Numbered from the stretch's first letter, positions 40,540-50,522 are shown. The stretch: 63,345 nt of DNA from Alphaproteobacteria bacterium (GCA_022825235.1 JAJDYI010000048.1:1-63345), one strand, 5' to 3'. Numbers and translations: made by a program. The notes: generated by a model from the letters alone, not told the origin.

Positions 40540-42292
40540 TCAGTACAGCCTGCGAACGACCCGCAGCTGGCTCGCGACATCGGCGAATGCCGCCTCGAGA
40601 CTTGCCGCATCTGAGTTGTTGAGAAAAACGTAGGACCCGTCCGGGTTGTCGCTCGCGCTCGAGCACGCCCGGAGCGCATCGGCCATGGCACCTGAAACGT
40701 TGTCGGGCCTCATTGCCGTGATCACGAAGATCTCGCTTCCGGCCGCCTTCGCCGCCGCGCAGGCGGCGGCCCGCGGGAATCCCACGGGGTTGGTCTCGCA
40801 CGCGGGGTCCTGCGGACCGCACAGGTCGTCCTCACCGTCCGTGAGCAGCACGATCACCTTGCGAACGCCGGCACCCTCATCGGTCTCGGGATCGACCGGA
40901 TGCACATCGCCGTCCCAGCCGTCCCGCCACGCGGGCGCGAGCATGCGCTGCCCCCACAGGAGGCCTAGCACCGAATAGGTCCGATTCCCGACCGGCATGA
41001 GGTTGCTGATCGCCACCTCGATCTCCGCACGGTCCGGCGTCAGCGGCAGGATGGGGGGGCACGTCTCCGCCGCAGTCCCATTGCGGTAGCAGCGGGAAGT
41101 GGCGGCTTCCCTCCAGATCCGGATCCACGGAATCGCTGTTGTAGCAAACCTGAAAGCGGTAACCGTCCGGCAGAGGGGGTGCCAGGCAATCATATGCCGT
41201 CCAGCGCAAGGGGGGCCCGTACGATTGTGCGAACGGGAGGTCCCATGGGGGTCTGAACACGCTGGCGATGGCCGGCAGGTCGGCATGTCCGCGCACCTGG
41301 GAAATGCGGTGCTCATCCACGCAGCCCTGCCACTCCGAAGCCGGACTGGCCGGCAGGCTCTGGGTCAGGTCGGGGGTCGTGCAGCTGGACTCGGGCTCGC
41401 AATAGTAGGCCGCGGCGTAGCGGCGGGATTGCGGGTACTTGGCCCAGCCATTCTGGTCCCAGAGGTGCTGCGTCTGCGGGTCCAGGCGCACGACGTTGTG
41501 CCACGGGACGACGCCAACGGCGACCCGGCCTTCCTCGTTGGGGTCCAGGATGTCCACCAGGTTCAGGGCCGCCCGCTTGACGATGTCCATGCGGCTCTCG
41601 AGACCGGGGCGGGGATAGCGCATGTCCAGCGTGAAACTCATCGAATTGCTGACGTCGATCGCGAGCACCACCTCCACGGCACTTCCGGCACTCTCCACCC
41701 CGCTCCGGGTCATGATCGTGCTGGGCCCCATGTAATCGAAGAGCCAGCTCGCCATGAGCGTCTCCCCGATGTCGGCCTGCACCGTGGCACTCACCGTCCC
41801 GGCGGCGCGGTCGACGTCGAGCGTCACCTGGATGTCATCGGGCTCCAGGTCCAGGTCGTCCACGTTGCCGAGCACGTTGAGAACCGCGTACTTGCGCGCC
41901 ACCGCCAGCAGGCGGGATTCCGTATCCTCGTCGCTCAACGTCCGTGGCAGCCCGGGCAGTTCCAGTGTCGCGGCCATGGACGCGGCATCCGCCGCACTCT
42001 TCAGAAGATCGCGCTGCCCGACCAGATGGTCGTGATCGATGATCAGCGCCGCGCATCCCACGACCATGATCGTGATACCGACCGCCGTGAACGTCGTGGC
42101 TCCGGCCCGCGTCTCTGCAAGAAAGCGGGCCACGATTGCGCCCAACGGCCGTCCCGATCCAGCCGTCCCGGACCAAATCACGGCAGGCGACCTCTCGCCG
42201 TCAGAACTCGGCCGCGCAACCAATCGCCTCGTCTCCGGTCCCTTGCGGCCACCCGCCGGGGCATCCCGCAGAATGTGCGCACATCTGCGCAC
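40540..42292 (-). CDS. TadG-like von Willebrand factor A protein, frame broken at a G7 tract
   Basis: Two minus-strand frames together make one protein of about 583 residues. The first part (42292 to about 41060) has a membrane helix near residue 70, a TadE/G-like pilin stalk (Leu-Lys-Ser-Ala-Ala-Asp-Ala-Ala-Ser), and the start of a vWA domain with the MIDAS motif Ala-Ile-Asp-Val-Ser-Asn-Ser-Met-Ser. The second part (about 41058 to 40540) continues with Val-Ile-Val-Leu-Leu-Thr-Asp-Gly-Glu-Asp-Asp. The break falls exactly on seven G at 41053-41059; removing one restores a continuous frame. TadG proteins are secreted adhesin-like components of Tad systems. The upstream start is uncertain. Confidence 0.75.
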
Positions 42293-42921
42293 AGTAACGC
42301 CCTGAAACTAAAGCTCCAAGCCGGCCGAGTCAAGAAGTACCGTTGCCGGATCCGGGCCGGTTCCGCCCGGCGAACGTCGGCACCCGACGCAGCGTCGATC
42401 AGGTCGCGGGGGTCTTCGCGAGTCGGCCGAACGGCCCGAGATGGACTCGCCGCCGCGACGTGATCCGCTCTTCCAAGATTTCGACCATGCGCTGTCGGCA
42501 CCGACCTTCCGCCGTCCCCCCCGGTTCGGCCCCACGCCGACATCATGGATACGGCCAGCGGGCACCGTGGTGATGTCGACCGGTTGACGGATGCACGGTT
42601 CTCATCAGGCCAGCGCTCTGGCGTTCCCTGCCGGCCTCCTCCTCCGATCCGCACGACTGGCGGGCGCCGACCGGACACATCCTCCCCAACCGCTCGTCCG
42701 CGTGATCTTCATCCTTGGCGCAGCGCGACCTAGACACAACGGCGAACGCCGGGAACTCACGGGCATGACCGGCGCCCGCGAGCCGGACCGAAGCCATTCG
42801 CAGACCAGCCTCCACTTGCCCGGTTCACTCGTGGAACAACCGGCCAACTGGCCCTTGCCACTTGCCGAGCCGACCGCGACGATCGCCATCCCGCGACCGC
42901 GGGGCCGGGATGGAGGGCCAT
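42293..42921. other. divergent intergenic region
   Basis: Lies between the TadG-like gene (minus) and a lipoprotein gene (plus), and must contain their promoters; none is clear by eye. Open frames here have no recognisable product. Confidence 0.4.
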
Positions 42922-43755
42922 ATGCGCGCACGATCAAAACGGACAGAACGGCTGCTCGCGACCCTCGGCGGGATCGGCGTCCGCCAGCGCCGTTCATCGG
43001 CGCCCAAGCTTGCTGTCCTGCTGATGGCCGTACTAGCCGGCGGCTGCCAACCGGTATCCGAGGATGAGCTCTCCACCGCCGTCTTCGGGCCGGGCGAGCG
43101 CCTTCATTTCGGTCACTTGTGCGCGAATCAGTACGAACACGCCGCTTCCGCCTGGGTGGTCTTCGCGAACGAGGGCGCAGGGGCATTCGCGCTCGCTCAG
43201 CTGCAGGCGGGCTGGGTGGGAGCGCAGGATGCGCATGGTGTGGAAACGCCCGGAGTCGCGGTCTTCCCATCACGGATCCGCGTCGACCGGCCGCCTGCTG
43301 GTCCGGTCGACGCCTTGCGTCTCGTCTTCCGGGTCGGAAACGCAGAGAGCGGGCCGGACCTTTCGTACCTCGCCGCCGGCGCATCCGGGACGCTTTCGAT
43401 GAGCGACGCGGGCAGGGCTCTCGCCCACGATGTTCCCAACGGCTTCGCCGTGCCGGAAAGCAGTCTGTCGGGGGCCGTGGACCCGGTCCGCCTCGCGCTC
43501 TCCATCCGTTCCGGCCAGAGCGGGGAAGAGGTCGTCCTGCTCGGGCCGGAAGGTTCCGGGCTTGCTGCCGCGATGCGCAGACCAAAACCGGAGCTACGGG
43601 TGCTCGGTCTCCCGGAGGTATTGGACCCAAAGCAGGAAGGCGGCCTTGTCCAGACCGTCACCAAGGATCTCAAGTTTGACCGCTGCCTGGACATTCGCCG
43701 GGAATTGATCAGAACGTTCGACCGGGAAGCGCATGCCGTGCAGCCGTCCGGTTGA
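42922..43755 (+). CDS. predicted lipoprotein of unknown function
   Basis: 277 residues from the ATG at 42922, chosen because GGAGGG lies 4 bases upstream. A basic N-terminus, hydrophobic stretch and lipobox (Val-Leu-Ala-Gly-Gly-Cys near residue 40) indicate a lipoprotein. The mature part is mainly beta, with no motif I recognise and no repeat. It stands alone, with no same-strand neighbour within 2 kb. Confidence 0.65.
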   Translation: MRARSKRTERLLATLGGIGVRQRRSSAPKLAVLLMAVLAGGCQPVSEDELSTAVFGPGERLHFGHLCANQYEHAASAWVVFANEGAGAFALAQLQAGWVGAQDAHGVETPGVAVFPSRIRVDRPPAGPVDALRLVFRVGNAESGPDLSYLAAGASGTLSMSDAGRALAHDVPNGFAVPESSLSGAVDPVRLALSIRSGQSGEEVVLLGPEGSGLAAAMRRPKPELRVLGLPEVLDPKQEGGLVQTVTKDLKFDRCLDIRRELIRTFDREAHAVQPSG

Positions 43756-44205
43756 CCCGGTCGCCGGGGGCAAACGGCACCCGGAAGCAATTCGGTGATT
43801 TGTTCCCAGGAACTTGGACCATGCATTGCGACAAAATTCTCGGATGCGAGCCTGCCCCCGACGTTGGGCCAACCCCGTGCCGAGCAGGTCACGATTGCGA
43901 TTGCAGCGCTCAGGGGCCGGGAGGCAGGCGCTCCTCGCGCAGGGATTTCGTGCGGGTGGGGCGTTGCTCCACGCCGGATAGCCGAATGAGGCGGACATCG
44001 GCGGTGCCGATTCGGCGGCAGTTGGCGGCAATTTCTGTGCGAAGGCCCACGAGGTCGCACTTCTTGGCGCCGGTTGTCAGTCGTGCCCCTGGTCGGGGTG
44101 TCGCCGCGCCGGCCCCTGGTCCGAACGCCCGGCGGGTTCCCTCTCGCCGACGCGCCAGCCGACCGCTCGCCTTGCGATCCGGTCCCGGCGTCCTTCCGCT
44201 TTCGG
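43756..44205. other. intergenic region
   Basis: No supportable gene between the lipoprotein gene and the broken nucleotidyltransferase gene on the other strand. Confidence 0.4.
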
Positions 44206-44770
44206 CTAGACGCTGCTGTCCCGCTTCGGCCGGTGCTGGCGCTCGTGCGCTGCGATCGCTTCCTGCTTGCGGCGCCGGTGCACGTCTTCGACGTCCGTAT
44301 GGTCCAGCCGCTCCCTGAGCGTCCGCCCGTCGACGTAGCCGGCCTTCCAGAGATCGGCGAGGTAGCGGAGGTCCTTCGGCCTCCCGGCGCGGTAATTCGC
44401 GATCGCAATATCGTGAGCCTCCAGGCATCAGCCGGCGGCGCGACGCGTGTTCGGGTTCCTGATCAGGAACAGCCTGCTTTCCCAGCCCGCCGGCAGCGGT
44501 GGCCGTAGTCGGACCGACGCCGTCGGCGCAGATTCGATGTGTCTTGAAGAACAGGGAGCCGTCACCGAGATTGGCGTCAATCATGTCTGCGATTCGTTCC
44601 CGATCGGTCTTGTCGACGGGATAGAGGTCGGCCTCGACAGAGACGAGCAGTGCCGCTGGCGCGTCCGGATGCTGGCCCAGAATGGCCTGGCTGCCAATGA
44701 CGATGAACTCGTCCCGGTCTGTCAGGTCGGCCGCGGCACGGATGATGTGCTCGAGTTGGTCACGCCGCAT
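44206..44770 (-). pseudogene. DUF6036-type nucleotidyltransferase-like gene, broken
   Basis: The first 75 or so codons, from the ATG at 44770, read Arg-Arg-Asp-Gln-Leu-Glu-His-Ile-Ile-Arg-Ala-Ala, then Phe-Ile-Val-Ile-Gly-Ser-Gln-Ala-Ile-Leu-Gly and Glu-Ala-Asp-Leu-Tyr-Pro. This is the nucleotidyltransferase-like start of the family. The frame then shifts near 44510. The continuation in the next frame (Leu-Pro-Ala-Gly-Trp-Glu-x-Arg-Leu and later Asp-Leu-Arg-Tyr-Leu) holds an in-frame TGA before Cys-Leu-Glu-Ala-His-Asp. Two lesions mean that the product is not made in full. Confidence 0.7.
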
Positions 44771-45149
44771 GGGTGGTGCTGCGCGGATGCGCCTTGAGGA
44801 TCGCCATGCGGTCCTCTTCACTGATGATCCCGACAAACGGACTCGAACTCCGGAGCCGCTGGCCTTCGTCGGTGTCCTGGACCAGGATCGCCCGGAGTTC
44901 CGGCCAGCTGTGACGCTCGATCAGTGCCTTCCACTCGGCTTGACCGACGGAGAGCCCGTGCCCGTCCCTGCGGGCCCAGCGCTCGAGGTTGTCGATCGCG
45001 ATCTGCAGCAGCTCGGGGTGGCGGTCGATCTTCTCGGCGGCGAGGCGCGCCATCTCGAGCATCCGCCGGTCGATATGCGGGTGCCCGACACCGTGGACCG
45101 TCGGGTTCGGGTTGTCGATCTTCGGAAGGTCAGGGTGGCGCTGCGTCAT
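44760..45149 (-). CDS. partner of the DUF6036-type nucleotidyltransferase
   Basis: 129 residues, intact, overlapping the start of the broken gene by 11 bases. The C-terminal part has the pattern Trp-Pro-Glu-Leu-Arg-Ala-Ile-Leu, Asp-x-Glu-x-x-Arg-Leu-Arg-x-Ser-Ser-Pro-Phe-Val-Gly-Ile, seen in small proteins that precede DUF6036 genes elsewhere. The pair resembles a toxin-antitoxin or AbiE-like module. If so, this would be the antitoxin that survived its partner; that is inference. Confidence 0.6.
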   Translation of the reverse strand: MTQRHPDLPKIDNPNPTVHGVGHPHIDRRMLEMARLAAEKIDRHPELLQIAIDNLERWARRDGHGLSVGQAEWKALIERHSWPELRAILVQDTDEGQRLRSSSPFVGIISEEDRMAILKAHPRSTTHAA

Positions 45150-45387
45150 GGTACAGGTGCCTGTGGAAGCTCTCCTCGCTGTTCAACCAAGTAAACAGCC
45201 TGCCGATTCCCAGTAGTCTGGCGAACAGCAGCCCGAGCGCCAGCACTGCCAGGGTATTGTACCAGAGGGCGACGATCACGCCGGCGGCAATCCGCGCCGT
45301 AATGGCGGTCCAGAGGAGGTTGAACCCGCCGGACGGCCCGCCCCAGCGGACGCCAATCAGGAACCCGTTCGCGAGACTGGTGATCAT
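45130..45387 (-). CDS. possible small membrane protein
   Basis: 85 residues from an internal Met. It contains a stretch Ala-Gly-Val-Ile-Val-Ala-Leu-Trp-Tyr followed by Leu-Ala-Val-Leu-Ala-Leu-Gly-Leu-Leu-Phe, likely one or two membrane helices. Its end overlaps the next minus-strand gene by 20 bases, as in a coupled operon. No family is recognised. The frame continues upstream to 45528 without a better start. Confidence 0.3.
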   Translation of the reverse strand: MITSLANGFLIGVRWGGPSGGFNLLWTAITARIAAGVIVALWYNTLAVLALGLLFARLLGIGRLFTWLNSEESFHRHLYHDAAPP

Positions 45388-46186
45388 TATCGCGGTCACG
45401 AGATCCGATCGCCGTCCGCCCAAGCCGGGTCTACACGAACAAGCCGACCGGGCGGCCATCGCAAGTGGCGTGAGCTGTGTTAGCCGGGAAATGATCGGTC
45501 CACGCTGCCCAGCCGGCCTGGCGGGCATGCGTCCAGCGCCTCTTGTTGCGGCTCACGCGGCGGGTGGGGGCTGCGCCGGTGTTCCAAGGGCCCTGCTTTG
45601 GAAGGTTACCGAGCTGCGCGCTGCAACGACTTCGTCACCGGAGGTGATTGGCGCCATGGCGATCAAACACCTCATCAACAGACGCAACGGCTAACCCTCA
45701 CGCAAAAAATGGCGCGACCGGTGCCGGAGCGTTCCGGCCAAGCGGGGCCTGACTCCGAACCGCTCGTTCGGAAGAGAGGTGACCGTGCGCAGATCCCGCC
45801 GCGAGCACCGCTTGACAGCAGGGGTTCTCATACATTCCTCCCTCATTTGGGGGGCGCGCCGGCACGCACCTGACACGTATCCTCAGCCATAGACGGCCCT
45901 ATCGAGCGCCGGAAATAGACGATCAGGACCTGTGGCGGAGAATGGAACCCCTCTTCAGCGCGGAGCGCACGGGTCTGCATGCGGCGGACGCGACGAAGAC
46001 GGTGCGCCGCTGTTTGCACTCCCACACGGCAGGTCACGGTCGCACCCGCGTCGGGGTCTGCCCGTCGTCGGACACAGCGATCGGCGCGCTAGCGGCGTGC
46101 GCCCAGTTGCGGTCGCATCGCGAACCCCAGGTTTCGTCCGGACCGGGAGGGGCGCTACTGCGGCGGCGTCTAGCAGAGCTCGCGGC
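45388..46186. other. gene-poor region
   Basis: No supportable gene. Mixed short frames, possibly decayed mobile sequence, precede the excisionase-like gene. Confidence 0.4.
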
Positions 46187-46405
46187 ATGAGCGACCACGC
46201 GGTCGAATTCCTGAGCACGCGGGGGGCAGCGGACTTTCTCCGGCTTTCGCCGCGCACCCTCGAGGCTTATCGAATGGACGGTACAGGGCCCGCCTTTCAT
46301 CGCTTCGGAGGCGTCGTGCGGTACCGCAGGTCGGATCTCGATGCGTGGGCTACGGCACGGCGGGCGCCTCGATTGTCGGATTCTGACGTCCCGCCGCCAC
46401 CGTGA
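46187..46405 (+). CDS. excisionase/AlpA-like helix-turn-helix protein
   Basis: 72 residues. The winged-helix pattern is clear: Phe-Leu-Ser-Thr-Arg-Gly-Ala-Ala-Asp-Phe-Leu-Arg-Leu-Ser-Pro-Arg-Thr-Leu-Glu near the N-terminus, Gly-Pro-Ala-Phe-His-Arg-Phe-Gly-Gly, and Val-Arg-Tyr-Arg-Arg-Ser-Asp-Leu-Asp-Ala-Trp. Such proteins are excisionases or small regulators of integrated elements. No integrase is adjacent, so it is probably a leftover of a mobile element. Confidence 0.75.
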   Translation: MSDHAVEFLSTRGAADFLRLSPRTLEAYRMDGTGPAFHRFGGVVRYRRSDLDAWATARRAPRLSDSDVPPPP

Positions 46406-46829
46406 TGCCGAGGACAGCCGAGGAGCCGAAACGCCTTTCCGGACGGGAGCCGATCCATCGGACGTGTGACATGGCCCAGAGCCAGTCAAGGGTGTTCCCA
46501 AATGGCTTGGCCACCGGGAGGCGAACAGACCATTCATTGGCGGCGCTAAACGGTTAAGCGTCTCGTCAACTCATCGGTACTGGGCTTCGTCTCCTGAAAG
46601 GACGGAATTCATGCGCCCGGCCGCCCGCCGTCAACCGGAAGCGCGTCTCCGATCAGGGCCGGGGCGGGCGCGGCGACCAAGCGACCTGACAGGCCTCGAT
46701 CGTCGAACGGCCGATCCCTAGACGCGCAGAAGGAGCGGGCCAGGAGACAACGCACGTGCAACTACCCTTCGCGCATCCCGTTCCCGTGATGGCGTTCCGA
46801 CGGGCGACCGCACAACCCGCAGAGACGCA
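46406..46829. other. intergenic region
   Basis: No gene or clear signal seen between the HTH gene and the VOC gene on the other strand. Confidence 0.4.
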
Positions 46830-47189
46830 TCACTTGCGGTGGCTCAGGACATTGATGCGCACGCCGTTCGGATCGTTGACTTGGAAGCGGCGAACACCCC
46901 AAGGCTCATCCGTCAACGGATACTCGATGCGAATACCCCGCGAGACCGCGTCGGCATGGACGGCGTCGACGTCCGCCACCTCGAGAGACACGCTCATCCC
47001 GCCATGCCTGGCGCGGGACAGGGTGCCGCGCACCAGGCTGATCTGGGCAGTTGCATTGCCGGGCGAAGCGAGAGTCACGATCCAGTCGAGGTCCATAGCC
47101 ACTTCGAACCCGAGGAATTCCGTGTAGAACGCCCGGCTCTCCTCGAGCCGATCGGTCGTGATCGTCGGCACGGCGCGCCTGATTTCCAA
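46830..47189 (-). CDS. VOC-family (glyoxalase/bleomycin-resistance-like) protein
   Basis: 119 residues from a TTG at 47189, chosen because GGGGAGG lies 5 bases upstream; another in-frame TTG at 47204 is inside that site. Two beta-alpha-beta-beta-beta modules of the vicinal oxygen chelate fold are visible: Ala-Val-Pro-Thr-Ile, Ser-Arg-Ala-Phe-Tyr-x-x-Phe-Leu-Gly-Phe-Glu, Val-Ser-Leu-Glu-Val-Ala-Asp-Val-Asp, and Phe-Gln-Val-Asn-Asp-Pro-Asn-Gly. The Glu and His positions needed for glyoxalase activity are only partly kept. Function unknown. Confidence 0.82.
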   Translation of the reverse strand: MEIRRAVPTITTDRLEESRAFYTEFLGFEVAMDLDWIVTLASPGNATAQISLVRGTLSRARHGGMSVSLEVADVDAVHADAVSRGIRIEYPLTDEPWGVRRFQVNDPNGVRINVLSHRK

Positions 47190-47443
47190 TTGACGCCTCC
47201 CCAATGCCCTTCCGACGGCTGAAGGAAGTACCAGCAGCGGCGATCGGAATCCAGCACAGGAAGCAGCAGGAGGCTGCAGACATCGCGTTGAGCCATCGCC
47301 TGCCCGGCGCTGTCGGCGCCTTGGTCTTCGCTCATGCCCCCCGGAGGGCTTGTGGGGGTCGGCCGCTTCAGCTCCCGCGCCATCTGCCCTACAGGGCTGC
47401 TGCTATAGTCTGCGCGGAAGCATTCTTCGGGGACTCAGGCACC

Positions 47444-49249
47444 ATGACGCGCACATTCTTGACCGTTGCGGCAATCCTCGGCGCGGTAGCGATCGCCACA
47501 ACGGGAAACGCCGGCGACCGCGCAGAAGACACGCAATGGGAGGGGGATCTCGCTCCGATTCCAGCGGCGGAGTGGAATTACGAGCGCGCCGCGCACCTGT
47601 TGGAGAGGGCTGGCTTCGGCGGTACTCCTGAAGACGTGGCGCGCCTTGCGGCGCTGAGTCCGGAAGACGCAGTTTCGTTCCTGATCGACTGGGAACAGGT
47701 ATCGAACGATCATCTGCAGGAATTCGACCATTCGGGAATATTTCGGACGGGCATGATCGAAGTTCCGCGCAGCCGCGCCCAAGCGGTGCGCGACGCCCGT
47801 CAAGACGGTGAAGCGCTGGGCGTGAAGATTAAGCCTGGAGGCTCGCGGCCCCTACAGCCGGTCGTGAACGCCTTCTTTTACATCCTGAATGCCGACCGCC
47901 TGGAGATCCGTCGACTGTCAAGATGGTGGGGCGAGCGGATGGTGTTTACCGAGCGGCCGCTCCAGGAAAAGCTGGCGCTGTTCTGGCACGGGCATTTCGC
48001 GACCGGGAATGTCAAGGTCCGCGACTACCGGAAAATGCTGCAACAGCTCGAGTTGTTCCACGCCAAGGGCAAGGGCCCGCTGCGCGATCTGCTGCGCGGT
48101 ATTGCTACCGATCCCGCCATGCTGGTCTATCTGGACGCCGGACAGAACGTGAAGGGCAATCCGAATGAGAACTTCGCGCGCGAGATCCTCGAGCTCTTCA
48201 CGCTTGGCCCCGGCAACTACACGGAAAAGGATATCCGGGAAGCCGCCCGAGCCTTCACGGGATGGACGCACGACCCGCACACGTTGGCCTTCGTGATCGA
48301 TGCCGACCAGCACGACACCGACGCCAAGACCTTCCTCGGGCACGCGGGCAATTTCGACGGCTACGACATCATCGACCTGATCCTGCAGGAGCCGGCGACC
48401 GCGCGTTTCCTCACGGGCAAGCTGTATCGCTACTTCGTGCGCGACGACGGTGATGAAACGGTCATCGACGCCCTAGCGGAACAGTACCGGGCGAGCGGCT
48501 ACGACACGGCAGGCCTGCTCCGGACGATCTTCCTGAGCAGGGACTTCTACGCCCCGGCTTCGGTGGCTGGCCAGATCAAGAGTCCCGTGCAGATGGTGGT
48601 AGGCACGTACCGCAAGCTCGGTCTCGCCGACGTGCCTGGCGTACCGGACTTTCACGTCGCCACCGAACGGCTGGGACAACGATTGTTCGAGCCGCCCAAC
48701 GTCGCCGGCTGGGCCGGAGGGCGCGCCTGGATCACTTCCGCCACCCTGCTCGAGCGCGGGAACTTCGGCCGCCAGCTCCTGTTCCCGGACATGTTCGCGT
48801 TCCGCTCACCGGACCCGCTCTACTCCGACACGTTGGTACAGGTCGGGGCGAAGGTGGCTGCCGGCGCGGAAATCACCCAGGCCACGGTGCAGGGCGAATC
48901 GATGGCGATGGAAATGGCGGCTTCCGATGAGGCCTACAACACGCGCTACGCATCGTGGCACGGCCACTCGGAAGCGATGCGCATCGTCAAGCCCGCCAAG
49001 AATGACGCCGCCCAGCTGGACGTCCTGGCGCTGGTGAACGGCCTCGAAACTGCGGAAGAAGTGGTCGATTCGCTCTGCCGACGGCTGCTCAGGCGCCCGC
49101 TGGCGGAAACCGATCGTCAGGCGCTGGTCCAATTCCTCGACGAGCAGCTCGCCGGGGCGTCGCTGGCGGACGCGGCATCATGGATCCGTGAACCTCTCCG
49201 CCTCCTCGTGCACCTCGTGCTAAGCACACCGGAATACCAGCTATCATGA
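47444..49249 (+). CDS. DUF1800-family secreted protein
   Basis: 601 residues from the ATG at 47444, which gives a Sec signal peptide ending near Asn-Ala-Gly. The start motif Ala-Ala-His-Leu-Leu-Glu-Arg-Ala-Gly-Phe-Gly-Gly-Thr-Pro and the later Leu-Phe-Trp-His-Gly-His-Phe, Asn-Pro-Asn-Glu-Asn-Phe-Ala-Arg-Glu-Ile-Leu-Glu-Leu-Phe-Thr and Phe-Thr-Gly-Trp are hallmarks of DUF1800. The function is unknown. The gene is coupled (ATGA) to a DUF1501 gene, as in many bacteria, and the pair is thought to act in the periplasm or at the surface. Confidence 0.93.
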   Translation: MTRTFLTVAAILGAVAIATTGNAGDRAEDTQWEGDLAPIPAAEWNYERAAHLLERAGFGGTPEDVARLAALSPEDAVSFLIDWEQVSNDHLQEFDHSGIFRTGMIEVPRSRAQAVRDARQDGEALGVKIKPGGSRPLQPVVNAFFYILNADRLEIRRLSRWWGERMVFTERPLQEKLALFWHGHFATGNVKVRDYRKMLQQLELFHAKGKGPLRDLLRGIATDPAMLVYLDAGQNVKGNPNENFAREILELFTLGPGNYTEKDIREAARAFTGWTHDPHTLAFVIDADQHDTDAKTFLGHAGNFDGYDIIDLILQEPATARFLTGKLYRYFVRDDGDETVIDALAEQYRASGYDTAGLLRTIFLSRDFYAPASVAGQIKSPVQMVVGTYRKLGLADVPGVPDFHVATERLGQRLFEPPNVAGWAGGRAWITSATLLERGNFGRQLLFPDMFAFRSPDPLYSDTLVQVGAKVAAGAEITQATVQGESMAMEMAASDEAYNTRYASWHGHSEAMRIVKPAKNDAAQLDVLALVNGLETAEEVVDSLCRRLLRRPLAETDRQALVQFLDEQLAGASLADAASWIREPLRLLVHLVLSTPEYQLS

Positions 49250-50508
49250 ACTTTTCCCCGTTTCGGCGCCTGTCGCGCCGTCATTTCATGTCCGCGGCTG
49301 GTGCCGCAGGACTCGGTGCGTTCGGCGTACCGCCGATCTTTCAACAGGCCCTCGCTGCCTCCGACGCGACCACGGACGCCGCCGACCAGGCGGCGCAGGA
49401 TCGCGAAGGACCCATCCTCGTGGTGGTCGAGCTCACCGGCGGAAATGACGGCCTGAACACGGTGGTGCCGTATGGTGATGACGCCTACTACAACGCGCGG
49501 CCCAGAATCGGGATCCCCGCCGGCGACCTTCGAACGATCGACGACCACTTCGGTTTTCACCCGTCCTGCAAGGGGCTGGCCGAGCTGTACGACCGTGGCG
49601 AGCTCGCCGTTGTCCATGGCTGCGGCTACGACCAACCCAGCTTCTCGCATTTCATCTCGATGAGCTACTGGCACTCGGCCGCACCCAACAGCGGCGTGTC
49701 CTCGGGCTGGGTCGGGCGCGCCGCGGCGAACCTGAGTCCGAGCCCGCGGCGCGACTACATCATCAATGTGGACGAGCGCCCGTCACAGGCGGTGCGGAAC
49801 CCGGTGCACCCGGCTCTCGTGTTCGACCAGCCCGAGACCTTTCGGCGCGACGGCGTATACGAGCAGCAGCCGCTGTTCGATGAGCTGATCGGGGATCCGG
49901 GGGCCTCGCAGTCCAATCTGGCGTTCCTCAGCCGAGGTGCCCGGGATGCGCGCCAGTCGGCGATGCTGGTCCGCGAAGCATGGGGCGCGTATCGGAGCGA
50001 CGTGGACTACGGCATCAACGTCGCTCTCGCCCAGGACCTGCGAAAGATCGCGGCACTGATCGATGCCAGGATGCCGGCCCGGTTCTATTACTGCGGATAC
50101 CGCGGGAACTCCTTTGACACGCACGTCCACCAGGTGGACGTCCACGCGCGGCTCCTGGCCTACGCGACCGACGCGATCCGCGGCTTCGTGGACGACGTCG
50201 AGCGCATCGGTCGGGGCGACGACGTGCTGGTACTCGTGTTCACGGAGTTCGGACGCCGAGTGCCCGAGAACATCTCGTTGGGAACCGATCACGGGACCGC
50301 GACGCCGGTGTTCCTCGCCGGCGCACCGGTGGCCGGCGGTCAGTACGGGAAGCCCCCGAGCCTGACCGAGCTCGACGACGGCAACCTGCTGCACACGACA
50401 GATTTCCGGCGGGTCTACGCCAGCGCGATCGGCAACTGGATGGGCGCCGACACCCGGGCAGTCCTCGGCGGCGACTTCGAGCCGATCCCGGCCGTCGCAA
50501 GCGCCTGA
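49246..50508 (+). CDS. DUF1501-family Tat-exported protein
   Basis: 420 residues. The Tat signal is Ser-Arg-Arg-His-Phe-Met followed by Ala-Gly-Ala-Ala-Gly-Leu-Gly-Ala-Phe-Gly. The body shows Val-Val-Val-Glu-Leu-Thr-Gly-Gly-Asn-Asp-Gly-Leu-Asn-Thr-Val-Val-Pro, Phe-Thr-Glu-Phe-Gly-Arg-Arg-Val and Thr-Asp-His-Gly-Thr-Ala, a sulfatase/alkaline phosphatase-like metal site typical of DUF1501. Tat export suggests folding with a cofactor. The start overlaps the DUF1800 stop. Confidence 0.93.
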   Translation: MNFSPFRRLSRRHFMSAAGAAGLGAFGVPPIFQQALAASDATTDAADQAAQDREGPILVVVELTGGNDGLNTVVPYGDDAYYNARPRIGIPAGDLRTIDDHFGFHPSCKGLAELYDRGELAVVHGCGYDQPSFSHFISMSYWHSAAPNSGVSSGWVGRAAANLSPSPRRDYIINVDERPSQAVRNPVHPALVFDQPETFRRDGVYEQQPLFDELIGDPGASQSNLAFLSRGARDARQSAMLVREAWGAYRSDVDYGINVALAQDLRKIAALIDARMPARFYYCGYRGNSFDTHVHQVDVHARLLAYATDAIRGFVDDVERIGRGDDVLVLVFTEFGRRVPENISLGTDHGTATPVFLAGAPVAGGQYGKPPSLTELDDGNLLHTTDFRRVYASAIGNWMGADTRAVLGGDFEPIPAVASA

Positions 50509-50522
50509 GACGAAGTCCCTTT

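Noticed and set aside
47204-47443. 80-codon N-terminal extension of the DUF1800 protein
   Set aside because: The extension would bury the signal peptide that begins at the ATG at 47444, and its composition is unlike that of a secreted protein.
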